From Melioribacteraceae bacterium 4301-Me (lineage in GTDB: Bacteria; Bacteroidota; Ignavibacteria; Ignavibacteriales; Melioribacteraceae): a DNA stretch of 64,000 bases. The stretch is from assembly GCA_041538185.1 (NCBI GenBank), contig JBGORM010000001.1:736604-800603 (forward strand), given 5' to 3'. Within the stretch, counting starts at the first letter, position 1; each line of letters begins with the position of its first letter. Shown one piece after another: positions 28,392 to 34,911 of the stretch. The position numbers were made by a program, and so were the translations under genes. Under the pieces are notes generated by a model that was not told where the DNA came from, searched no databases, and was given only the letters and a program-made list of their open reading frames with translations.

Positions 28392-28919
28392 CTATTTTTT
28401 CTTTTTACTTTTAAGCGGTGTTAAAATTGTATGCATTGTTCTTCCTTCAAATTTTATTTCTTGTTCTACTTTAGCGACCTCAGACATTCTTTCAATAAAT
28501 TTCTTCAGTAAATTTTCACCCAACTCTGTATAAGCTAATTCCCTTCCTTTAAACAAAACCGATACTTTTACTTTATTGCCTTCTTCAATAAAATTAATTG
28601 CATGGCGAACCTTAAAATCGAAATCGTGTGTATCAGTATTTGGATGAAGTCTTATTTCTTTTAATATGCTTACTTGTTGTTTTTTCCTTTGCAGTTTTTC
28701 TTTTTTCTGAAGTTCATAAACGAACTTACCATAATCAATAATTTTGCATACAGGCGGATTTGCTTGTGGTGCAATTTCTACTAAATCCAATTCCTGTTCT
28801 TGTGCTCTTTTAAGAGCCTCTTTAATACTAACAATACCAACTTGTTCTCCGTTAGAATCAATTAACCTTACCTGCGGTATTTTGATTTCTTGATTAACTC
28901 GATAATTAATTTGAGCGAT
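28392..28919 (-). CDS. infC: Translation initiation factor IF-3, with a non-canonical AUC start
   Basis: The longest ATG-started frame (from 28790) begins in mid-domain at DLVEIAPQANPPVCKIIDYG. The conserved IF-3 N-terminus is present upstream in the same frame (INYRVNQEIKIPQVRLID, then EQVGIVSIKEAL). In that frame the only codons before the upstream TAG at 28925 are TTT, ATC, GCT, CAA and ATT, so no ATG, GTG or TTG is available. The ATC at 28919 lies 5 nt after GAGGT, which makes it the best start and gives 175 residues. AUU starts in infC are known in other bacteria and allow IF-3 to control its own synthesis. ATT at 28910 is an alternative. Confidence 0.88.
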   Translation of the reverse strand: MAQINYRVNQEIKIPQVRLIDSNGEQVGIVSIKEALKRAQEQELDLVEIAPQANPPVCKIIDYGKFVYELQKKEKLQRKKQQVSILKEIRLHPNTDTHDFDFKVRHAINFIEEGNKVKVSVLFKGRELAYTELGENLLKKFIERMSEVAKVEQEIKFEGRTMHTILTPLKSKKKK

Positions 28920-28930
28920 AAACTACCTCT

Positions 28931-30880
28931 CTAGTTATGATTTATTTTGTTATTTATTTCATATAAAATTTGTTGTAAAAAATTTTCTAAGGGGAAATTC
29001 CCTTTATCTCCAACTTTATGCTGTCTTACAGACACAGAATTAGTTTCTTTTTCTTTTTCTCCCACTATTAGCATGTATGGCACCTTTTGTGTTTCCCAGT
29101 CGCGTATTTTATAGCCTACTTTTTCACTTCTTAAATCCAGTTCAGCTCTAACATTATTTTCTTTCAGCAGATTATGAACCTTTGAGGCATAATCGAAGAA
29201 ATTTTGTGAAACAGGAATAACAGCTACTTGTACTGGAGCTAACCATGTAGGGAAATAACCTGCATAGTGTTCAATAAGAACGCCGATAAACCTTTCAAGT
29301 GAACCAAAAGGTGCACGATGAATTACAACAGGTCTGTGCTTTTGTCCATCCGAACCAATATATTCTAAATCAAATCGCTCAGGCATAACATAATCGACTT
29401 GTACAGTACCCAGCTGCCATTTTCTGCCTAAAGCGTCTTTAACCATAAAATCAATCTTCGGGCCATAAAAAGCTGCCTCACCTTCTGCAACTACATAATT
29501 CAGTTTCATTAAATCAGCAGCTTCTTGAATTTCTTTCTGTGCTTTCTCCCACAAAGAAATATCGCCGCCATATTTTTCAACATTATCATCACGAAATGAA
29601 AGTTGGGTGGTAAAATCCTTAAAGCCCATAACAGAAAAAACAACTTGAATTAATTCAATTACATTGCATACTTCTTCTTTTAATTGGTCCTGCCTTACAA
29701 AAATATGAGAATCGTCAACTGCAAAGCATCTAACTCTTGTCAAGCCATTTAATTCACCGGATTGTTCGTATCTGTAAACCGTGCCAAATTCAGCAATTCT
29801 TATGGGTAAATCTCTGTAACTTCTCGGTTTTGAAGCATAAATTTGAAAATGATGTGGACAATTCATTGGTTTTAGTAAATACTCTTCATGCCCATCTTCT
29901 AATTTCAATGTAGGGAATTGACTATCTTTATAATAAGGGTAGTGACCACTTGTTTTGTAAAGTTCGATATTTCCAATATGTGGAGTAACAACAGGCAGAT
30001 AGCCGCGCTTAAGTTGTTCTTCACGTAAGAATTTTTCTAAAGTATCTCTTAAAATTGTACCTTTAGGAAGCCATATTGGCAGCCCTACTCCAACTTTAGG
30101 TGATATCATAAACAGCTCTAATTCTTTCCCAAGCTTGCGGTGATCTCGTTTTTTTGCTTCTTCAAGTAATGTTAAATAATCATCGAGCATTTTTTTCTTG
30201 GGAAATGAAATACCATAAATTCTTTGCAGTTGTTTATTTTTTTCGTCTCCTCTCCAATATGAACCAGAAACACTTAGTAACTTAATGTACTTAATTTTAC
30301 TTGTATCCGGAATATGTGGACCGGTACACAAATCAATAAAATCACCTTCTTGATAAATGCTAATTATATCTTTGTCTTCATCAAGTTCACTAATAATTTC
30401 TTGTTTGTAAGGGTCACCTTTCTTTTTAAAGAATTCATAAGCCTCTTGCTTTGAAACTTCGGACCTTTTGAATTGATTACCTAACTTTGCGATTTCCAGC
30501 ATTCGTTGTTCTATTTTAGGAAGGTCTTCCTCGGAAATTTTAGTATCAATATCAACATCATAATAAAAGCCATTTTCTATTGCAGGTCCAACTCCAAATT
30601 TTGCTTCGGGATAAATTGATTGAATTGCATGAGCCATCAAATGCGATGTTGAATGCCAATAAGTATGTTGACCTTCAGCATCGTTAAAAGTAAGAATTTG
30701 TAAGGAAGCATCATTATTTATTTTTGAATAAAGGTCTTTCAGTTCACCATTAATTTTAGCAACAAGAGCCTCTTCAGCTAAGCGGTCTGAAATTAATTTT
30801 GCAACTTCAAAAGCTGTAATACCTTTATCAAATTCTTTTTCAGAGCCGTCAGGAAATTTTATTTTTATTTTATTATTCAT
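28931..30880 (-). CDS. thrS: Threonyl-tRNA synthetase
   Basis: A 649-residue class II synthetase with the full domain set: TGS domain (1-62), editing domain with the zinc-type HSTSHLMAHA motif near residue 75, catalytic core with MNCPHHFQIY near 340 and the motif 2 region RIAEFGTVYRYEQSGELNGLTR, and the C-terminal anticodon domain (VAVIPVSQNFFDYA). It heads the thrS-infC-rpmI-rplT group, with 11 nt to infC. Confidence 0.97.
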   Translation of the reverse strand: MNNKIKIKFPDGSEKEFDKGITAFEVAKLISDRLAEEALVAKINGELKDLYSKINNDASLQILTFNDAEGQHTYWHSTSHLMAHAIQSIYPEAKFGVGPAIENGFYYDVDIDTKISEEDLPKIEQRMLEIAKLGNQFKRSEVSKQEAYEFFKKKGDPYKQEIISELDEDKDIISIYQEGDFIDLCTGPHIPDTSKIKYIKLLSVSGSYWRGDEKNKQLQRIYGISFPKKKMLDDYLTLLEEAKKRDHRKLGKELELFMISPKVGVGLPIWLPKGTILRDTLEKFLREEQLKRGYLPVVTPHIGNIELYKTSGHYPYYKDSQFPTLKLEDGHEEYLLKPMNCPHHFQIYASKPRSYRDLPIRIAEFGTVYRYEQSGELNGLTRVRCFAVDDSHIFVRQDQLKEEVCNVIELIQVVFSVMGFKDFTTQLSFRDDNVEKYGGDISLWEKAQKEIQEAADLMKLNYVVAEGEAAFYGPKIDFMVKDALGRKWQLGTVQVDYVMPERFDLEYIGSDGQKHRPVVIHRAPFGSLERFIGVLIEHYAGYFPTWLAPVQVAVIPVSQNFFDYASKVHNLLKENNVRAELDLRSEKVGYKIRDWETQKVPYMLIVGEKEKETNSVSVRQHKVGDKGNFPLENFLQQILYEINNKINHN

Positions 30881-30889
30881 ATCTCTATT

Positions 30890-30912
30890 TAAAAAAAAAC
30901 GGAACTCTTCCG
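30890..30912 (-). terminator. Intrinsic terminator after tRNA-Val(GAC)
   Basis: On the minus strand CGGAA-GAG-TTCCG (30912-30900) is followed by nine T residues. It lies between the tRNA and the thrS start, so thrS probably has its own promoter or relies on partial readthrough. Confidence 0.7.
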
Positions 30913-30919
30913 ATTTGTG

Positions 30920-30994
30920 TGGGTTCTATAGGATTCGAACCTATGACCTACTGCACGTCAAGCAGTCGCTCTAACCAAACTGAGCTAAGAACCC
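30920..30994 (-). tRNA. tRNA-Val, anticodon GAC
   Basis: The minus-strand sequence folds as a standard cloverleaf. The acceptor stem is GGGTTCT/AGAACCC, the D arm TAGCTCAGTTTGGTTAGAG, the anticodon loop TTGACGT in a 5-bp stem ACTGC/GCAGT, and the T arm contains GGTTCGAATCC. The discriminator is A and CCA is not encoded. Confidence 0.92.
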
Positions 30995-31006
30995 GGGTTA
31001 AGTATT

Positions 31007-31128
31007 AAGTACAAAGTAAAAAGTACAAAGTAAAAAGTACAAAGTAAAAAGTAGCACTATACTTTTTCCTTTTACCTTTTTCCTTTTACCTTTTTCCTTT
31101 TACCTTTTTCCTTTTATCTTTTTCCTTA
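31007..31128. repeat. Two arrays of 14-nt repeats between tRNA genes
   Basis: About three copies of AAAGTAAAAAGTAC are followed, after GCACTA, by about four copies of CTTTTTCCTTTTAC. The first array is purine-rich and the second pyrimidine-rich, so the two can pair imperfectly as a long stem. The arrays fill the gap between tRNA-Leu and tRNA-Val and show no coding potential. Confidence 0.85.
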
Positions 31129-31134
31129 AACAAG

Positions 31135-31220
31135 TACCGAGGGCCGGACTCGAACCGGCACGGGTGTAAACACCCACAGGATTTTAAGTCCTGTGCGTCT
31201 ACCAATTCCGCCACCCCGGC
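31135..31220 (-). tRNA. tRNA-Leu, anticodon TAA
   Basis: An 86-nt class II tRNA on the minus strand. The acceptor is GCCGGGG/CCTCGGT, the D arm GGCGGAATTGGTAGACGC is typical of tRNA-Leu, the anticodon loop CTTAAAA lies in an AGGA/TCCT stem, the long variable arm is GGGTGTTTACACCC, and the T arm contains GGTTCGAGTCC. CCA is not encoded. Confidence 0.93.
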
Positions 31221-31351
31221 AAAAAACTAAAACAATCTTAAAAGAACTTACCTAAAATTACATTTTATACTTAAATTGGAAAACAAATATAGTTTTTAAT
31301 TAGATTTCGTGCAATAATTATGAGTCGGAATCAACTGATTAGCTGTCGAAG

Positions 31352-31660
31352 TGATCTGTCCAATATATTTTTTATTTCGTCCCTAAATGGACTTAATCTA
31401 TTTCTTTGTTCTTTATCCTATAAATATTTTGTCCTGAGGGGACAATAAAGCTTTGATTATCCTTAAACCAATCTAATCCCTTTAGGGATTATATAGTTAT
31501 AGAATAAATAAATATCAAACTAAAGTTAAAAGTCCCGTAGGGACGAGATAGGGATTGATTTACAAGACAAGTAGAATAGTCCAAAAAATCTTGAAGTTTT
31601 CTAAATTTATTTGGTAATTCATCCCTTCGGGATTTGACTTCAAAATTATTTTGGACAGCA
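31352..31660. repeat. Hairpin-studded dispersed repeat, copy A (~305 bp)
   Basis: This block occurs again, inverted, at 50611-50914 with roughly 15-20 differences by eye. The ends are short inverted repeats (CTGTCCAAT at the left, TTTTGGACAG at the right). Five short hairpins are spaced along it: GTCCCTAAATGGAC (31379), GTCCTGAGGGGAC (31431), AATCCCTTTAGGGATT (31475), GTCCCGTAGGGAC (31532) and ATCCCTTCGGGAT (31621). Outside the ends, GTCGGAATCA (31325) and TGATTCTGAC (31662) form a further inverted pair. No protein is encoded. It looks like a non-autonomous mobile element or a compound of REP-like palindromes. Between 31221 and 31809 nothing else is visible apart from the tRNA promoter. Confidence 0.85.
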
Positions 31661-31748
31661 CTGATTCTGACGAGTTTTTAATTCTAGTTTTAGAATGGAT
31701 ACTCAAGACAAAGTAAGAATATTCAAGTGTATGAATAAAAAAATTTTT

Positions 31749-31777
31749 TTTAACCCACTTGGTTGAAAGTTTATAAT
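31749..31777 (+). promoter_or_regulatory. Candidate promoter of the CAT tRNA
   Basis: TTTAAC (31749-31754) and TATAAT (31772-31777) are separated by 17 nt, and the -10 is a perfect consensus box. It lies 33 nt upstream of the tRNA, which is reasonable for a short leader removed by processing. Confidence 0.5.
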
Positions 31778-31809
31778 GTGTTAAATTTGTGCCGCTTTAA
31801 AAATAATTA

Positions 31810-31883
31810 GGGCCCATAGCTCAGTTGGTTAGAGCAGCTGACTCATAATCAGCGGGTCGGAGGTTCAAGTCCTTCTGGGCCCA
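31810..31883 (+). tRNA. tRNA with anticodon CAT (elongator Met or Ile2)
   Basis: A standard cloverleaf with acceptor GGGCCCA/TGGGCCC, D arm TAGCTCAGTTGGTTAGAGC, anticodon loop CTCATAA in stem GCTGA/TCAGC, and T arm GGTTCAAGTCC. It is not an initiator tRNA because the first base pair is G-C. Elongator tRNA-Met and the lysidine-modified tRNA-Ile2 cannot be separated by eye. CCA is not encoded, and an intrinsic terminator follows at once. Confidence 0.92.
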
Positions 31884-31885
31884 CA

Positions 31886-31920
31886 AAAACCCCATTTTTA
31901 ATCCAAAAATGGGGTTTTTT
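31886..31920 (+). terminator. Intrinsic terminator after the CAT tRNA
   Basis: AAAACCCCATTTTT pairs with AAAAATGGGGTTTT around a short ATCC-containing loop, followed by T residues. The stem starts three bases after the tRNA. Confidence 0.92.
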
Positions 31921-31987
31921 GTTGTACTAATTTGTGATTCTTGCCAATTCTTTGCATACTTTACACAAATTGTACTTCAGTTCTATG

Positions 31988-32134
31988 TTATTCTTCCTTA
32001 CTTAGTCTCCTTCTCAGCTCATCTATCATCGGGTATTTCTTTAACTCCTCGTTCATCTGTTCTATGTCTATCTTGTTGTAAAATCTGTCTGTCGTTGATG
32101 TAGCTGTAGAGTGTAATAGAACAGCTTTAACTAA
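31988..32134 (-). pseudogene. 3' fragment of a tyrosine recombinase (integrase-like)
   Basis: A 48-codon open frame without a start, closed by TAA at 31988 and by an in-frame TAG upstream. It encodes AVLLHSTATSTTDRFYN followed by KIDIEQMNEELKKYPMIDEL. This resembles the C-terminal end of phage-type integrases, where a conserved LxH-S stretch is followed by the catalytic tyrosine (here in DRFYNK). The N-terminal and central catalytic residues are absent. It sits next to the CAT tRNA, the usual place for integrases that use a tRNA 3' end as attachment site, so it may mark a decayed integrated element. The similarity was judged by eye only. Confidence 0.4.
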
Positions 32135-32181
32135 CTAAAAAGATCATTAAATGATTAACCATTTAATAAGGAGATTCACAA

Positions 32182-32281
32182 ATGGACTTAAACGAAGAAA
32201 TATTTGAGCAGTTAAAAGCTGATATATAGAAAATAAAACTCGTGAAGATTTGATGAAAAAAAATGGACTGTACAAACCACG
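32182..32281 (+). pseudogene. Decayed gene start, possibly an IS256-type transposase
   Basis: An ATG at 32182 with AAGGAG upstream begins MDLNEEIFEQLKADI and then meets TAG after 15 codons. A shifted frame continues ENKTREDLMKKNGLYK. Together these look like the first 30-odd residues of an IS256/Mutator-type transposase (a helical start followed by an ED-L-KNGL segment) carrying a frameshift. After about 32270 the sequence changes to a dispersed hairpin repeat, so the remainder is lost. The family suggestion is weak. Confidence 0.3.
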
Positions 32282-32416
32282 AAATGGTGAATACTCATAC
32301 AGAACTGGGCAGTTGTTATTTCTCATTTATCTATTATTTTTCAGGAGCAACTAAAAAATGTTCTTTAATCTAAAATTCCATTTACACAAGTTATTTTACA
32401 GACTCAGCTAATTACT

Positions 32417-32643
32417 AAGGGGGTGAGCTCGCAGTGAAAAGTCTTACCTCCCCTATCACTATTAGAACGCCCGATACTGGTAGGCTGTCTTATTAGGATT
32501 TAAGCGCTAAGTTTAAGTTTTGACTTTTTCGAGGGCATTAGTTAGGTTACAATTGCATCGGCTCACACCTTCTGCCGACGCTAAACGCCTCGTTTTTATA
32601 CTTCTTTACTTTTAGCCCCGGTTACCCTCGCCGGGGCTTTTTA
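32417..32643 (+). ncRNA. Candidate structured non-coding RNA of unknown family
   Basis: A gene-free stretch unusually GC-rich for its surroundings. A closing helix pairs AAGG..GTGAGC (32417-32428) with GCTCACACCTT (32561-32571), enclosing about 130 nt. Downstream TCGGC...GCCGA (32559-32578) is an alternative local hairpin, and the region ends in a strong intrinsic terminator (AGCCCCGG/CCGGGGCT, 32614-32638, then TTTTTA). No convincing reading frame or promoter is seen. It does not show the hallmarks of tmRNA, RNase P RNA, SRP RNA or 6S RNA. The terminator is firm; the existence of a defined RNA is inferred. Confidence 0.4.
32614..32643 (+). terminator. Intrinsic terminator of the candidate RNA
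   Basis: AGCCCCGG (32614-32621) and CCGGGGCT (32631-32638) form an 8-bp GC-rich stem with a 9-nt loop, followed by TTTTTATT. It ends rightward transcription from an unannotated unit. Confidence 0.85.
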
Positions 32644-33049
32644 TTGGCATAAGACAGTAGAAAAATCCATTTGCTGAATAAACGCAATCAGGACAAATAT
32701 CAAAATTCTATTATTGTAGTTTATTTTAAATTGATGCTTTTTATGGCACAAAACGGTTAAGTGTATAAGTAGTTAGGGGGTTTTCATGCACTTACTTTCA
32801 CTCTATTGCTGCCGTTTAGTCTATGTATAATTCTTTCATTTTAAGCACCTTACCTGCCATTGGTTATGCACATTGTTGTCGGTTGGATTTTTTATGTTTA
32901 TCATTTATGCCATATATTTTACTAACGGCGTTGCAACTAAAGCGCCGCCCATAACAGCGATGCTACATTTGCCAACAACTTTTATTTATAAATCAGTTTC
33001 GTTATGTAAATCAACTTTGAACAACAAACTTACTCTGAAATACAAAACC

Positions 33050-33108
33050 CAATAACCACATCAAACGACTGCGTCATAGACGCGGTCGCTTTGAGTTGCA
33101 GGTTAGGT
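33050..33108 (-). other. Integron attC-like recombination site
   Basis: On the minus strand ACCTAAC (33108-33102, fits RYYYAAC) is followed by an imperfect inverted repeat. CTCAAAGCGAC-CGCGTC pairs with GACGCA-GTCGTTTGA around a TAT loop, leaving one unpaired base in one arm. The far end is GTTATTG, which only partly fits GTTRRRY. The length (59 bp), unpaired base and core triplets match the attC layout. It lies 2 nt after the stop of the gene at 33111-33698. A second, poorer candidate with GGCG...CGCC arms is near 32938-32970. The gene-free interval 32644-33049 shows nothing else convincing. Confidence 0.5.
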
Positions 33109-33110
33109 GT

Positions 33111-33698
33111 TTACGAATTACCTATGTCTTCTCTCATTGCTTTTTCTAAATCTAGTTTTATTTTTTGCAACTCTTCATACTTTTTTGTTGAATTCAACAT
33201 AGAATCAAGACTAAAATTACCGGGGCCCATAAATGCAACTTCGAATGTAAATCCAGCAGTAGCTTCCAAACTTTCTTTTGTAATTTTTTGATAATTTTCA
33301 AGAATATCAAATACCTTTTTGCTACTAACTAGTTTAACTGCATTTATTTCATCTAAGAGTTTATTGTTTTCTTTAATCCATTCAACAATCAATTCAAATT
33401 GTTCTTTCATCACTTCAGCATATTTATCCAAATTATTCGGATTCGATTTTACTTGTTCAAATACTTCAACAACCTTTTGCCTCATCTTCTCACAGTTCTG
33501 GCTTAAGTAAAGTGTTGAATTAATCGTATCCAATTTTGTCAGATATTCTTTATAAACAGAATACCTTTTTTCACGAAGACCTTTTTCATCTTCATATTTA
33601 TGCTTAATTTTAACAAGTTCTTTATCAGATTTGTCTTTCAAATAATAGAGAACAAGATTTACCAATAAACTAACAGCAGCGATTAAATAGCCAATCAT
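33111..33698 (-). CDS. Cassette-borne membrane-anchored coiled-coil protein, unknown
   Basis: A 195-residue protein with one N-terminal transmembrane segment (MIGYLIAAVSLLVNLVLYYL) followed by a charged helical region with coiled-coil character (about 22-140) and a short tail. No catalytic motif is seen and I do not recognise it. The gene fills a unit bounded by GTTAGGT on both sides (read on its strand): one copy ends 19 nt before the ATG, and the other starts 2 nt after the stop in an attC-like site. GGAG lies just before the ATG. This compact layout, with a single gene between two recombination cores, is that of an integron gene cassette. Confidence 0.7.
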   Translation of the reverse strand: MIGYLIAAVSLLVNLVLYYLKDKSDKELVKIKHKYEDEKGLREKRYSVYKEYLTKLDTINSTLYLSQNCEKMRQKVVEVFEQVKSNPNNLDKYAEVMKEQFELIVEWIKENNKLLDEINAVKLVSSKKVFDILENYQKITKESLEATAGFTFEVAFMGPGNFSLDSMLNSTKKYEELQKIKLDLEKAMREDIGNS

Positions 33699-33724
33699 CT
33701 TTCTCCTTTATTAAAACACCTAAC

Positions 33725-34322
33725 TATTATTTAACCCGCCAAAATTCCGCATAGTATGCATGCCGGTTCTGCATACTATATTCTTTTCTATTCTTATAAA
33801 ATTCTTTGTTTTCAAACATTTTCTTCTTAAAATTCCACATAGTCTGCACGCTATTAAAGAATATTATCAAGCGGACTCTTTACTCCCTTAAATTTATTCA
33901 TAACCTGAGTATAAACCATAGTTTTTCTTATAGATAGATATATGTCCGGACAATTCCTGTTAGTTCTAGTATTATAAAGACTTAATTTAATATAAAAATA
34001 ATGGTATTTATATATTTTTGTAATAGACTAACCACTTAAACGATGATATATTCATTAGATGAGAGTGGGTAACTCAAAGTGAAGATCAAATTGATCAAAA
34101 AGATTTTATAGACCAGCTTAATAGAAAGGTCTCAGAGAGTCAACCGAGTGGGCTCCTTGTTAGAACTGGCTATAATGGAACCCAGGCGTGAGTTTTACGC
34201 ATAACGTGCTTTTATTCAAGTCTATCTAGAGCGGTCTTTAAGCGCCAGGTTTGCTAAAAACAGCCGAAGAAGATCCTTCCAAACTACTTCAGTTTCTACT
34301 TCAGTCGATTTCCCTTTAAACC
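33725..34322. other. Gene-poor interval between cassette and GIY-YIG module
   Basis: No convincing gene is present. A 37-codon frame (33840-33727, minus) lies next to the cassette boundary, in a stretch with an inverted repeat ATAGTATGC/GCATACTAT near 33750-33780. On the plus strand an open frame without a start (about 34068-34192) encodes QIDQKDFIDQLNRKVSE and a GLLVRTGYNGTQA end, which looks protein-like and may be a gene remnant. The direct repeat CTGAAGTAG occurs twice near 34285-34305 (read on minus). All are weak. Confidence 0.3.
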
Positions 34323-34356
34323 AAAAAAGCCTTGTAATTTATTGAATTACAAGGCA
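34323..34356 (-). terminator. Intrinsic terminator after the tRNA-like remnant
   Basis: On the minus strand GCCTTGTAAT (34355-34346) pairs with ATTACAAGGC (34338-34329), followed by six T residues. It stands in the same position relative to the truncated tRNA as the terminator at 34712-34743 does to the intact tRNA-Val. Confidence 0.85.
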
Positions 34357-34366
34357 TTATAGTTGT

Positions 34367-34452
34367 GGGCGCTGAAGGATTCTGCCGCCAGGCATTCCTT
34401 CGGAAGAACCTACGACCCTCCCGACTTTAAGTCGGGATGCTCTGAACCAGCT
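34367..34452 (-). pseudogene. Truncated tRNA-like sequence with an insertion in its T loop
   Basis: The 3' end (GAATCCTTCAGCGCCC) and GTCGTAGGTTC are identical to the intact tRNA-Val at 34749-34823, but 23 nt with two small palindromes (TTCCGAAGGAA and TGCCTGGCGGCA) separate them inside the T loop. The anticodon arm differs (CCCGACTTAAAGTCGGG), AGCTGGTTCAGAGC of the D arm is kept, and the 5' acceptor strand is missing. It cannot fold into a functional tRNA. The GIY-YIG gene reads into it and stops at the TAG of GTCGTAG. Confidence 0.8.
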
Positions 34453-34709
34453 TCACTATCTAACTTTAATTTCCTCAAATATTCAATTGCCTTTTCTACA
34501 TTTTTCATCTTCTTTAATCTCCTCTCCAATCTCACAGCTTCCGAACGGCTATTAACCTCACAACTAATTATCAATCTCCAACAACCCTTGTTTTTCGTAT
34601 ATGCGGAACGGTTATGAGAATGACGGGATAATCGGTCTTCCAGGTTTGATGTTTGCCCTGTATAACTATAATTCTTATCTGATTTTAATACGTAGACTTG
34701 ATAGCCCAT
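34410..34709 (-). CDS. GIY-YIG nuclease-domain protein ending inside a tRNA remnant
   Basis: A 99-residue single-domain protein of the GIY-YIG/UvrC-N type. The two motif strands are YQVYVLKS (residues 3-10) and YSYTGQTSNLEDRL, with the catalytic arginine likely in the latter block; the glutamate is probably in RSEAVRLERRLKK. The last 13 residues (AGSEHPDLKSGGS) are encoded by the truncated tRNA copy. Upstream lie a terminator and an intact tRNA-Val on the same strand. Stand-alone GIY-YIG proteins next to tRNA genes recur in Bacteroidota genomes as I recall, which suggests a mobile or homing-like behaviour. The biochemical target is unknown. Confidence 0.8.
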   Translation of the reverse strand: MGYQVYVLKSDKNYSYTGQTSNLEDRLSRHSHNRSAYTKNKGCWRLIISCEVNSRSEAVRLERRLKKMKNVEKAIEYLRKLKLDSEAGSEHPDLKSGGS

Positions 34710-34711
34710 AA

Positions 34712-34743
34712 ATTAAAAAGACCTCTTTACTTAGCGAGGTCTT
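34712..34743 (-). terminator. Intrinsic terminator after tRNA-Val(TAC)
   Basis: On the minus strand AGACCTC (34742-34736) pairs with GAGGTCT (34725-34719), followed by five T residues. It separates the tRNA from the GIY-YIG start. Confidence 0.8.
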
Positions 34744-34748
34744 ATTTG

Positions 34749-34823
34749 TGGGCGCTGAAGGATTCGAACCTACGACCCCCTGCTTGTAAGGCAGGTGCTC
34801 TGAACCAGCTGAGCTAAGCGCCC
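34749..34823 (-). tRNA. tRNA-Val, anticodon TAC
   Basis: A standard cloverleaf on the minus strand: acceptor GGGCGCT/AGCGCCC, D arm TAGCTCAGCTGGTTCAGAG, anticodon loop CTTACAA in stem CCTGC/GCAGG, T arm GGTTCGAATCC, discriminator A. CCA is not encoded. It is the intact counterpart of the remnant at 34367-34452. Confidence 0.94.
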
Positions 34824-34911
34824 ATTATGGAGTTAACTATTTTTCAAAAAACGGTTACAAGTATAGAGTTTTTAGACATTTATTTCAACAAAAGTGAGAA
34901 GATATTTTTTG

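Noticed and set aside
31007..31128. CRISPR array
   Set aside because: The 14-nt repeats are contiguous, with no unique spacers, and no cas gene is in the window.
32417..32643. tmRNA, RNase P RNA, SRP RNA or 6S RNA at this place
   Set aside because: The 5' GGGGGTGA recalls tmRNA, but there is no tRNA-like 3' domain or tag frame; RNase P and SRP core motifs are absent; and a better 6S candidate lies after zapA.
32873..33055. 60-residue plus-strand frame as a gene
   Set aside because: It runs through palindromic attC-like sequence, has no ribosome-binding site and an unremarkable product.
33727..33840. 37-residue minus-strand frame next to the cassette
   Set aside because: Too short, no clear ribosome-binding site, and part of it is an inverted repeat; kept only as a remark in the interval description.
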